Shown here: positions 55,781 to 63,519 of the stretch, piece by piece
Position numbering within the stretch: position 1 is the stretch's first letter
How the letters are laid out: each line of letters opens with the position of its first letter
Origin: Pseudoalteromonas sp. N1230-9
GTDB lineage: Bacteria; Pseudomonadota; Gammaproteobacteria; Enterobacterales; Alteromonadaceae
Length of the DNA stretch: 64,000 nt
Assembly: GCF_032716425.1 (NCBI RefSeq)
Contig: NZ_CP090419.1
Coordinates: forward strand, 2,606,001 to 2,670,000
Direction of reading: 5' to 3'
Position numbers and translations under genes: made by a program
The notes under the pieces: generated by a model
What the model was told of the DNA's origin: nothing
Seen by the model: the letters and a program-made list of their open reading frames with translations, nothing else
Database searches by the model: none

Positions 55781-55796
55781 TGGTACATTACTTGCT
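55781..55796 (+). promoter_or_regulatory. sigma54-type promoter of flgT
   Basis: TGGTACATTACTTGCT keeps GG-N10-GC and TTGC, 41 bp upstream of flgT. It starts only four bases from the divergent flgP motif. Confidence 0.82.
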
Positions 55797-55836
55797 CGGT
55801 ACTTGGTATCAATGAACAGTATCGCTAGGTATTTGC

Positions 55837-57027
55837 ATGAAGTGTCTATTAAAAACGAGTTTATACAGCATGGGGCTGGCCTTTACTCTTGTTTTTTCTA
55901 ACAATAGTTTAGCTCAATGGTTTGAATCTACAGGCCATGCAGTGATTAAAGATGGTGATACAAGTCAAGCCAAATCTGCCGCAATGAAAGATGCGATAAC
56001 CCAAGCATTAGTGTTTTCAGGGGCGCGTGTTAGCTCTGTACAAACCTTAGTAGACGGAGTTTTGACGCAAGATCAGCTTAAAATTAGTAGCCATGGTGAG
56101 ATCCAAAAAATTGAGCTTATTAGCGAAGATCGTCATAACGATACCTATGCAATTACACTTCGCTTAGATATTTTTCCAGAAGCTGAAGAATGCCCTGCAA
56201 ATAAGTATGCTAAATTCATCGCAATAACACAAAGTCAGTTGGCCAACAGAGAGCAAGCGAGAATGGGCCAAATTTTTGACGTCAATAAAGCTATTAGTGA
56301 ACAGCTTTATACTCGCTTAAGTAATACGCAGATGGCCGCAAAACCGACAGCATATTACAATGTGCCGTTACGTGTGGACCATTTTTTCACCCAACAATAT
56401 GACTACAGCGATGCATTACTCGAAGAGATAACCAGTCGTAGTAACTCACAATATGTATTACTCAGTCGTATCCGCGATTTATCGGTAAACCGTAAACTCA
56501 ATAACGATTATGCATTTTGGCAAGATGATAGCTTTAAACGTGCTTATAAAGCCGATTATGTTTTATTTGATGGCACCACTTACGAAAAGCTATGGCAGAA
56601 AAGTTACCAAACTGAGGGAATTTGGCCATACAAAAAAACCGATATCATTGATGTGTATAGCGACCGCTTTTGGGAAACCGATTATGGCCAAGCCATCAGT
56701 GAGGTAAACCAAACACTCACCTATGACTTGCAAGCAGCTATGGCTTGTTTACCTACGCAAGGCAAAATTTTGCATATTGAAAATGGCAAATTAATAATCA
56801 ACCTAGGTAAAGCGCATGGCTTACAGCAAGGGGAGTTATTAAATATTGCTCATCATAACTACATGACAGATGCGCAAGGTAATAAACTACCACATAAGAT
56901 CACTACCCTTAATCAAGTGAAAATTACCCAACTCTATCAGCAGTCGGCTGTTGCCATGAGTATTGATGAGCAGCCATTACCCAACATTCAAATAAACGAT
57001 ATTGTTGAATTAGCTGGTGGCGAGTAA
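55837..57027 (+). CDS. flgT: Flagellar H-ring protein FlgT
   Basis: FlgT builds the periplasmic H-ring that Vibrio-type sodium-driven motors add around the LP-ring. The protein has 396 residues: signal peptide to about 27 (NSLAQ), an N-terminal domain (WFESTGHAVIKDGDTSQAKSAAMKDAITQALVFSGA), a middle domain with the CLPTQGKILHIENGKLIINLGKAHGL segment near 305-330, and a C-terminal beta domain. The stop overlaps the oxyR stop by 18 bp in a convergent arrangement. Confidence 0.93.
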   Translation: MKCLLKTSLYSMGLAFTLVFSNNSLAQWFESTGHAVIKDGDTSQAKSAAMKDAITQALVFSGARVSSVQTLVDGVLTQDQLKISSHGEIQKIELISEDRHNDTYAITLRLDIFPEAEECPANKYAKFIAITQSQLANREQARMGQIFDVNKAISEQLYTRLSNTQMAAKPTAYYNVPLRVDHFFTQQYDYSDALLEEITSRSNSQYVLLSRIRDLSVNRKLNNDYAFWQDDSFKRAYKADYVLFDGTTYEKLWQKSYQTEGIWPYKKTDIIDVYSDRFWETDYGQAISEVNQTLTYDLQAAMACLPTQGKILHIENGKLIINLGKAHGLQQGELLNIAHHNYMTDAQGNKLPHKITTLNQVKITQLYQQSAVAMSIDEQPLPNIQINDIVELAGGE

Positions 57028-57909
57028 ATGTTGCTGTAACCCTTTATGAGCATTTAGCCAAGCGGCTAATTGCTCTACTCCCGCAATATGTGGGTAGTGC
57101 TTACGGGTTGCAATAACAACTTGCCGTTGTTGATTAGGTGTTATTGCCAAATAATTAATTCCCTCTCGCGTCGTGCAAGCAAGTTTGGGAACAAATGTAA
57201 TACCATCATTCATCGCGACCAAAGCAAGTAAGGTTTCGATACTATTGCCCTTGTATTGGTTTGAAACTTCAACCCCTGCCGAAAAGCAAAATTGCTCAGC
57301 TTGTTCTTTAAAGCAATGCCCTTCGTTTAACATAAGTAAGTCACAATCACTTAGCTGAGTAAGTGCAACTTTCTCTTTGTTAGCTAATGCATGCTGCTCA
57401 GATACAGCTACTAAAAAGTCTTCTTTGTATAATGCTGATACATGGTAATTAGCGAGGTCAGGCACATCAGCGACAATTGCAATATCGATTTCTCCGTTAT
57501 CAAGGGCGATAAGTGTTTGCGCGGTTTGCATTTCAATAAATGAAAAATGAGTGTCGTTAAAGGCATGTTTCATTGACGTGAGCAAGGTTGGCAATAAGTA
57601 AGGTGCAATAGTGGGAATAATACCTACGTTTATTTTGCCTTTAAGGGGATCATGGGAGCTTGCGGCAATTTCCTTCAATACTTGGGTTTGCTCAAGGATT
57701 ACGTTAATTTGTTCAAGTAACCGTTGACCTTGTACAGTCACTGTCACTTGTTTAGTGGAGCGATCAAAAATAGTTACCCCAAGCTCTTGTTCAAGCTTTT
57801 TAACTTGACCACTCAAGGTTGGTTGGCTCACATAACAGGCATCAGCTGCCTTTCGAAAGTGCTTAAACTGAGCCACCGCTTTTGCATATTCCAAATCTTT
57901 TAAGTTCAT
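57010..57909 (-). CDS. oxyR: Peroxide-sensing regulator OxyR
   Basis: OxyR is a LysR-type regulator that activates antioxidant genes when its two cysteines form a disulfide on exposure to H2O2. From ATG 57909 (GGTGAG five bases upstream) the protein has 299 residues: helix-turn-helix at about 18-37 (FRKAADACYVSQPTLSGQVKKLE) and a sensing domain with Cys199 and Cys208 in NEGHCFKEQAEQFC, at exactly the E. coli positions. It is divergent from the peroxiredoxin-glutaredoxin gene across a region with an OxyR operator. Confidence 0.95.
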   Translation of the reverse strand: MNLKDLEYAKAVAQFKHFRKAADACYVSQPTLSGQVKKLEQELGVTIFDRSTKQVTVTVQGQRLLEQINVILEQTQVLKEIAASSHDPLKGKINVGIIPTIAPYLLPTLLTSMKHAFNDTHFSFIEMQTAQTLIALDNGEIDIAIVADVPDLANYHVSALYKEDFLVAVSEQHALANKEKVALTQLSDCDLLMLNEGHCFKEQAEQFCFSAGVEVSNQYKGNSIETLLALVAMNDGITFVPKLACTTREGINYLAITPNQQRQVVIATRKHYPHIAGVEQLAAWLNAHKGLQQHLLATS

Positions 57910-57927
57910 AGTACTCACCAACAATCA

Positions 57928-57964
57928 ATAGCTTTTAGCTATCATAGTAATAAAAACAAACGAT
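57928..57964. promoter_or_regulatory. OxyR operator
   Basis: The site contains ATAG-N7-CTAT at 57928-57942, then exactly seven bases, then ATAA-N7-CGAT at 57950-57964. This is the tetrameric OxyR consensus with two mismatches in the second half. It abuts a likely -35 box (TTGGAA at 57964) of the peroxiredoxin gene and is 19 bp from the oxyR ATG, so both could be controlled. Confidence 0.78.
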
Positions 57965-58024
57965 TGGAACTATTATCTATATAACCCCATAATAACACTC
58001 AACTAATCAAGAGGAATTAAAACT

Positions 58025-58753
58025 ATGTTAAACAATATTGAAGGTCAAAAAGTCCCTAACGTTACATTCGCAACACGCATTGATGAGCAATGGCAATCAC
58101 TGACCAGTGATGATATTTTCAAAGGTAAAACCGTTGTACTGTTTGCATTACCTGGCGCATTTACACCAACTTGTTCATCAACACACTTACCACGCTATAA
58201 CGAACTTGCGCCGGTATTTAAGCAAAATGGTGTCGATGACATCGTTTGTATTTCGGTTAACGATACTTTTGTTATGAACGCATGGGCACAAAATCAAGAA
58301 GCACAAAATATCACGCTACTACCCGATGGTAACGGCGAATTCACCGATGGCATGGGCATGCTAGTCGATAAAAATGATTTAGGCTTTGGTAAACGTAGCT
58401 GGCGTTATTCTATGCTAGTAAAAGACGGCATTATCGAAAAAATGTTTATTGAGCCACAAAAGCCAGGTGACCCATTTGAAGTCTCTGATGCTGATACCAT
58501 GCTTGAGTACATTAACCCAGCGCAGGTAAAACCAAAACCTGTTAGTCTTTTTACCAAGCCTAACTGCCCATATTGCACAAAGGCAAAAGCATTGTTAGAA
58601 AGTAAAGGCTATGTGTATGAAGAAATTATTTTAGGAAGAGACGCTTCGCTTACCAGCTTAAAAGCAATGTCTGGCCGCGAAACGGTACCACAAGTATTTA
58701 TCGGCGGAGAGCACATTGGTGGCTCTGATGATTTAGAGAAACACTTCGCATAA
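58025..58753 (+). CDS. Peroxiredoxin-glutaredoxin hybrid
   Basis: This fusion enzyme reduces hydrogen and organic peroxides, with the glutaredoxin part passing electrons from glutathione. The protein has 242 residues: an AhpC/TSA-like peroxiredoxin domain with the peroxidatic Cys50 in PGAFTPTC, and a C-terminal glutaredoxin domain with CPYC at 181-184 in LFTKPNCPYC. The architecture is like Haemophilus PGdx. The gene is divergent from oxyR and downstream of the OxyR operator, so it is probably induced by peroxide. Confidence 0.95.
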   Translation: MLNNIEGQKVPNVTFATRIDEQWQSLTSDDIFKGKTVVLFALPGAFTPTCSSTHLPRYNELAPVFKQNGVDDIVCISVNDTFVMNAWAQNQEAQNITLLPDGNGEFTDGMGMLVDKNDLGFGKRSWRYSMLVKDGIIEKMFIEPQKPGDPFEVSDADTMLEYINPAQVKPKPVSLFTKPNCPYCTKAKALLESKGYVYEEIILGRDASLTSLKAMSGRETVPQVFIGGEHIGGSDDLEKHFA

Positions 58754-58762
58754 TCAAACTGA

Positions 58763-58795
58763 CACTAAGAGGGCTAACATATGGCTCTCTTAGTG
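58763..58795 (+). terminator. Hairpin after prx-grx gene
   Basis: CACTAAGAG and CTCTTAGTG arms with a 15-base loop lie just past the stop. The T-run is poor, so termination is uncertain. Confidence 0.5.
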
Positions 58796-58990
58796 CTAAA
58801 ACTCCCCCACAAACCACCTTAAAACGCCTTTAGCACCAAGCATATTCAACATTACTCCCATTTATATTCAATATACCTACATTTTTATTACTTGTTTATT
58901 ACATAAATTCCAGAATAAATCTAAAATAGCCACCAGCTACATTCACAGTCTTTGTGATGAAATTAAAAATGAACTAAATGGAACATATAA

Positions 58991-60424
58991 ATGAATAAAC
59001 GAATGCTAGGATTTCTACTTTCCTTAGTGGGGTTTAGCGGCTATGCACAAGCTGAATCAGTCGGTGCCATTGACCTACTTACCCACCCTGTCGGCATCAT
59101 CTGTGTCGTTATTTTTATCTTTGCCTATGTATTAGTTATTCTTGAAGAAAAAATCCATTTACGTAAATCAAAACCCGTGCTTGTCGCGGCAGGGATTATT
59201 TGGACACTCATTGCGTGGCAGTACAGCGCGCAAAATATGTCTGAGTTAAGTACCGATGCATTTCGTCATGCTTTACTCGAATTCTCTGAGTTAATGCTAT
59301 TTTTATTAGTCGCGATGACTTATATCAATGCACTTGAAGAGCGAAGATTATTCGATAGCCTGCGTAGTTGGCTGGTAGTACGAGGTTTTAGCTATAAACA
59401 ACTATTCTGGATAAGTGGCGTTTTGGCCTTTTGTATCTCTCCTGTGGCAGATAACTTAACAACCGCGTTGCTTTTATGTGCCGTGGTTATGAAGGTAGCC
59501 GCCGACGATAATCGCTTTATTGCTATGTCGTGTATTAATATCGTGATTGCCGCTAATGCAGGCGGTGCGTTTAGTCCCTTCGGCGATATTACCACCTTGA
59601 TGGTTTGGCAGGCTGATGTCATAGAATTCACTGGGTTTTTTGTATTATTTTTACCAGCATTAGTCAGCTATATTATTCCCGCGTTTGTCATGTCTTTTTT
59701 CATTAATAATAAACACCCTAAAACAGTGGATGATGAGGTTGAACTTAAGCGCGGTGCTATCCGCATTTTATGCTTATTTTTACTGACTATTTTAACTGCT
59801 GTCGTCCTAAAAACAGCCTTTGGCTTGCCGCCTGTTGTAGGTATGATGATGGGCCTTGGTTACTTACAATTTTTTGGTTATTTTCTTCGTGTTACTCTAC
59901 CAGGCTCTCTTGCCAGAAAGCGTGCCATGGCTGAACGAGAAGGCGACAAAGAACGCCTCAGTCGCTTAGGTAATGTGGTTCCTTTTGATGTATTTAGTCG
60001 CGTATCTCGTGCCGAGTGGGATACCTTATTATTCTTCTATGGCATCGTTATCTGTGTAGGCGGTTTAGGCTTTATAGGTTATTTAGCGCTCTTGTCTGAC
60101 CTACTTTACACAAACTGGTCAGCAACAGGGGCAAATATCATCTTAGGGTTGATGTCTGCTGTTGTTGATAATATTCCTGTCATGTTTGCTGTGCTGCAAA
60201 TGATGCCAGACATGTCTCATGGGCAATGGCTTTTAATTACCCTCACAGCAGGCATTGGCGGTAGTTTATTATCTATTGGCTCTGCTGCGGGTGTTGCATT
60301 AATGGGCCAAGCAAGAGGTATTTACACCTTTAACAGTCATTTAAAATGGTCTCCGGTAATATTACTTGGCTACTTTGCTGGGGTTTTCACCCATTTATAT
60401 TTAAACACGTCTTACTTTAACTAA
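58991..60424 (+). CDS. nhaD: Sodium/proton antiporter NhaD
   Basis: NhaD exchanges internal sodium for external protons in the inner membrane, important for marine cells with sodium-driven motors. The protein has 477 residues and about 12 hydrophobic helices, with an N-terminal segment that looks like a signal (GFSGYAQAE). Conserved stretches include CISPVADNLTTALLLCAVVMK, IVIAANAGGAFSPFGDITTLMVWQ and the second SAVVDNIPVMFAVLQMMP, matching the ion-transporter superfamily. No riboswitch is evident in the 237-bp leader. Confidence 0.95.
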   Translation: MNKRMLGFLLSLVGFSGYAQAESVGAIDLLTHPVGIICVVIFIFAYVLVILEEKIHLRKSKPVLVAAGIIWTLIAWQYSAQNMSELSTDAFRHALLEFSELMLFLLVAMTYINALEERRLFDSLRSWLVVRGFSYKQLFWISGVLAFCISPVADNLTTALLLCAVVMKVAADDNRFIAMSCINIVIAANAGGAFSPFGDITTLMVWQADVIEFTGFFVLFLPALVSYIIPAFVMSFFINNKHPKTVDDEVELKRGAIRILCLFLLTILTAVVLKTAFGLPPVVGMMMGLGYLQFFGYFLRVTLPGSLARKRAMAEREGDKERLSRLGNVVPFDVFSRVSRAEWDTLLFFYGIVICVGGLGFIGYLALLSDLLYTNWSATGANIILGLMSAVVDNIPVMFAVLQMMPDMSHGQWLLITLTAGIGGSLLSIGSAAGVALMGQARGIYTFNSHLKWSPVILLGYFAGVFTHLYLNTSYFN

Positions 60425-60430
60425 GTTAAC

Positions 60431-60459
60431 CAAGCCCTAAGCTATATGCCTAGGGCTTG
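60431..60459 (+). terminator. nhaD terminator
   Basis: CAAGCCCTA and TAGGGCTTG arms, then GTCTT, seven bases past the stop. The stem is strong and the T-run modest. Confidence 0.65.
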
Positions 60460-60623
60460 TCTTAAAAACGAATAACAGCCGCGCTTACAGGTTTATCCGC
60501 CTATACATTCCCATGTCGTAATTTGTCATGTTTTTGTCGCAAAAAGTAAAGATATCCTCAGGCTATTTCCCTTAATGTAGATCCTAAAGAGAAGACCCCT
60601 TCCCTGCCTAATTGAGGATACAC

Positions 60624-61691
60624 ATGATGAACAAAATGAATTCTGTTGCTATGCAAAATGGTCAACTACATGTAAAACAAATTGATATTCCAATACCAAG
60701 TGCAGGTCAAGTGCTCGTAAAGAGCTTGGCTTGCGGTATTTGTGGTTCTGATATTCATATTACTCGACACACAGCAGATGTATTCGATATCTATAAGAAC
60801 CTAGGTATTATGGAACAGGAAGCAAGTAATGAGCAGGAAGTTTTACTCGGCCATGAATATGCCGCAGAGATTGTGAGCTACGGCCCTGAAACAAAAAAAG
60901 AGCTGGCCATAGGCACTCGCGTTACATCAGTCCCTATTTTACTCTCGGCTGGTGGTGCTGGAGTTGGCGTCACACCCGGTTTATACGGCGCTTATTCTGA
61001 GTATTTCATTGTTGATGAAGCCCTACTACTGCCTATTCCAGATGCTGTTCCTTCAGAAGCGGCAGCAATCACAGAGCCACTCGCTGTTGGCCTACATGCT
61101 GTAAATCGTGCGCAAATAAATACTGACGACGCTGCCATCGTCGTAGGCTGTGGTCCGATTGGCCTTGCCGCTATCGTCGCGCTAAAACTACAAGGCGTTA
61201 AGCATATTATTGCTTCTGATCCGCTAGAGAGCAAAAAACAAATTGCCCTTGAATTTGGCGCCACAGAATATGTTAACCCAATGGCTGATGATGAAGTAGC
61301 TAGAGCAACAGCACTTGCAGGTAGCAACAAAGTGGTTATTTTTGAATGCGCAGGTGTAAGCCGTTTATTAAACGACTACATTTTACGTGCTCCCGCAAAA
61401 GCAAAAATTGTTGTTACTGGCGTTCATACCGCCCCACTTAACGTTAACTTTGCCTACGCAACAGTAAAGGAGATCGACCTTATTTTCTCTTATTACTATC
61501 AACCAGAAGAATTTGCAGAATCACTTGAAAACATCGCTTCAGGTAAAATTGCATGGCAAAAAATGCGCACAGGAAAAGTGGGTATCGACGGCGTACAAGG
61601 GGCGTTTGATACCTTGTTCAAACCCAATGATCATATCAAAATCATCATTGAACCATGGCGTGCTGGTGCATTAGAAAGAGTAACAAACTAA
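60624..61691 (+). CDS. Zinc-type alcohol dehydrogenase-like protein
   Basis: This is a medium-chain dehydrogenase/reductase of unknown substrate. The protein has 355 residues from ATG 60624 (GAGG six bases upstream; a TTG at 60612 is rejected). The catalytic zinc ligands are visible in ACGICGSDIH and GHEYAAE; the Rossmann motif is GCGPIGL, and Asp in ASDPLESKKQ favours NAD over NADP. The four-cysteine structural zinc loop of classical enzymes is not apparent. Substrate candidates include polyols or threonine, but nothing in the neighbours decides this. Confidence 0.85.
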   Translation: MMNKMNSVAMQNGQLHVKQIDIPIPSAGQVLVKSLACGICGSDIHITRHTADVFDIYKNLGIMEQEASNEQEVLLGHEYAAEIVSYGPETKKELAIGTRVTSVPILLSAGGAGVGVTPGLYGAYSEYFIVDEALLLPIPDAVPSEAAAITEPLAVGLHAVNRAQINTDDAAIVVGCGPIGLAAIVALKLQGVKHIIASDPLESKKQIALEFGATEYVNPMADDEVARATALAGSNKVVIFECAGVSRLLNDYILRAPAKAKIVVTGVHTAPLNVNFAYATVKEIDLIFSYYYQPEEFAESLENIASGKIAWQKMRTGKVGIDGVQGAFDTLFKPNDHIKIIIEPWRAGALERVTN

Positions 61692-61702
61692 GCTTCTTAC
61701 TT

Positions 61703-61742
61703 TAAAAGCTATTCAAGCTGTTGATACTGCTTGAATAGCTTA
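61703..61742 (+). terminator. Hairpin after dehydrogenase gene
   Basis: TAAAAGCTATTCAAGC and GCTTGAATAGCTTA pair almost perfectly over a ten-base loop. No clear T-run follows. Confidence 0.6.
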
Positions 61743-61921
61743 AAGCCATACAACCATCAGGTTTCTCACTAAACATAACGACAAACTAAGCAAGTTGCCT
61801 ACATTCAGTTTTATCACCCTTTACCGAGATGCTACACGGTGTTTTTTGGTTTGTTTTTAACCAAGCTCGGTGTTACCCTAATCGAAACGGACTTTAACTT
61901 ATTGATAAATGGAATTATCGC

Positions 61922-62755
61922 ATGACTCTCCAATTAGCAGACTATGAAATTAATATACGCTCATTTCACCCAGAGAAAACATTCGGCTGGTCAGGTCTCA
62001 TGTTTGAAGGTGATAATCGAGGGTTTTCCCTAAAACCTAGTGGCACTGAAAGTGTAACATCTCGTATTTGGCATAAGTTTCATCTCTCGCCTTTAGAAAA
62101 TAAAGTACACACAAAAGAAACTGTTTCAGATCCATCAAAAGCTCCTTGGGAGAAAGCAAAAAGAGTATATAATGGTGAATTAGCGCCAAAAGGACGCACT
62201 TTTCTTAAAAGCAGAGCTTTTCCCAATAAACACATTTATCAATATAGGATGGAAGGTCAATATGGTGGCGTTAATCATGCTATGCCAGGTTCTCCTGAGA
62301 TACAAGAAGCTTTAGGTTTCTCCTATGTTCCTACCTTAAATGTTAAATACAAAATTGTTATAGATATTGACAGACAAAATAGTCACATGGACATTGTTAC
62401 TTATATTACTGGCGATGGTTTCCCTAATTGTGAAGCGTTTATAGTCGGCCCTGGTGGGCAGGCAGTTTCACTGGGTGTACACGTTAGAAAAGGAGCAGCA
62501 CCTGTGAGTTTATCTTTAAATGCTGACTATCCAATGATTGCAAGCGCAATACGATTACCCCTCAATAACAATGGTAGTTTTAAAGGAACTGTAGGTGATG
62601 AGCTTTTTAGACAAACCAATAAACAACCAAAACTAAAGTTCCAAAAAATAACTGACTGGAATTACCGCTTTACCTCTATTCCTGCCAACAGTGGTCACTG
62701 TATGTTACTCGAAAAAGCAAGTTTAAAATATTGTTTTGATGGCTTACTAAAATAA
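61922..62755 (+). CDS. Hypothetical protein
   Basis: I do not recognise this 277-residue protein. It has no signal peptide or membrane helix and looks like a soluble, beta-rich protein: aromatic-rich opening (FHPEKTFGWSGLMFEGDNRGFSL), then a Pro/Lys-rich middle and YPMIASAIRLPLNNNGSFKGTVGDE near the end. The gene is 10 bp upstream of a lipoprotein gene on the same strand, so they probably form one operon. No catalytic motif is obvious. The pair has no link to the dehydrogenase and may be a later addition beside the tRNA. Confidence 0.85.
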   Translation: MTLQLADYEINIRSFHPEKTFGWSGLMFEGDNRGFSLKPSGTESVTSRIWHKFHLSPLENKVHTKETVSDPSKAPWEKAKRVYNGELAPKGRTFLKSRAFPNKHIYQYRMEGQYGGVNHAMPGSPEIQEALGFSYVPTLNVKYKIVIDIDRQNSHMDIVTYITGDGFPNCEAFIVGPGGQAVSLGVHVRKGAAPVSLSLNADYPMIASAIRLPLNNNGSFKGTVGDELFRQTNKQPKLKFQKITDWNYRFTSIPANSGHCMLLEKASLKYCFDGLLK

Positions 62756-62765
62756 AGGCAACTCA

Positions 62766-63293
62766 ATGAAAAATTCCTTCAATACTCACTTTTTTAAAAT
62801 ACTGCTAGTTGGTTTGATGATCACGTTTTTATCAGCCTGTACAGAGGTGAAAAAAAGAGAGCCTGCAATTTATCTAATACCAGATGGATACGTAGGCTCT
62901 TTATATATTGTATTCAACGCACCAAATGGTAAACCTCCCAAATACGAGGGTAATTCAAGGGTGTATCATATTCCCTCATCAGGTGTGCTTGTAACACAAA
63001 TGGATGCCAATGAAGGTTGGAGTGAAAGCAGTGAAATTAAGTACTTCTCTGTGAGTCAATCAGGTAAACGAGCTCCCATAAGTACAGTTTCAGAGGGTAC
63101 CCCTGATAATACAAGAGCTTTATATTCTGGTGGCTTAGGTGAAGCAGGCCCCATTTTTGGTTGTACGGTGATCAATAAGAAGTTTACGATCGGCACGAAA
63201 TCACAGAGAACTGACTTAAATAAATTACTCACGATTTTTGAAGCCATCAAAGTTAAAAACATTGATAAAAAACTATTCGAAGATATGTGTTAG
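62766..63293 (+). CDS. Putative lipoprotein
   Basis: The protein has 175 residues, with a signal peptide ending in the lipobox LSAC (Cys at about 25), so it is likely lipidated. The body opens with the segment YLIPDGYVGSLYIVFNAPNG, which from memory matches small lipoproteins annotated as DUF6843. Function is unknown. It probably shares a transcript with the preceding gene, 10 bp upstream. The two could act as a pair, but no evidence assigns them a role. Confidence 0.85.
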   Translation: MKNSFNTHFFKILLVGLMITFLSACTEVKKREPAIYLIPDGYVGSLYIVFNAPNGKPPKYEGNSRVYHIPSSGVLVTQMDANEGWSESSEIKYFSVSQSGKRAPISTVSEGTPDNTRALYSGGLGEAGPIFGCTVINKKFTIGTKSQRTDLNKLLTIFEAIKVKNIDKKLFEDMC

Positions 63294-63380
63294 GCTTATT
63301 TATTGCTATTTTTTCTGAGCTTTGATTTTACTCTAATGGCCTGCAAAGAGAGGCTACAGGAATGTAATCATTGATTTAAT

Positions 63381-63455
63381 TGGTAGCCCCTACAGGAATC
63401 GAACCTGTAACTGCCCCTTAGGAGGGGGCCGTTATATCCATTTAACTAAGAGGCC
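63381..63455 (-). tRNA. tRNA-Arg (anticodon CCT)
   Basis: Read on the minus strand it is 75 nt ending in an encoded CCA. The acceptor stem is GGCCTCT with AGGGGCT (one wobble at the first pair), the anticodon arm is GCCCC-CTCCTAA-GGGGC with anticodon CCT, and the T arm holds GGTTCGATTCC. It closely resembles E. coli tRNA-Arg(CCT), which reads the rare codon AGG. Confidence 0.95.
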
Positions 63456-63519
63456 ACTTAGCTAAGAAAATTATAACGGGCTAACCCTTTTATAATCAAG
63501 CCTTTAGTTTTGGCTAATT

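Noticed and set aside
58754..58990. Riboswitch or small gene in the nhaD leader
   Set aside because: Only one hairpin near the preceding stop, and no conserved aptamer that I recognise.
63354..63399. Direct repeat CTACAGGAAT inside and downstream of tRNA-Arg as an integration site
   Set aside because: Only 10 bp and no integrase gene nearby. It may be chance or a small remnant.
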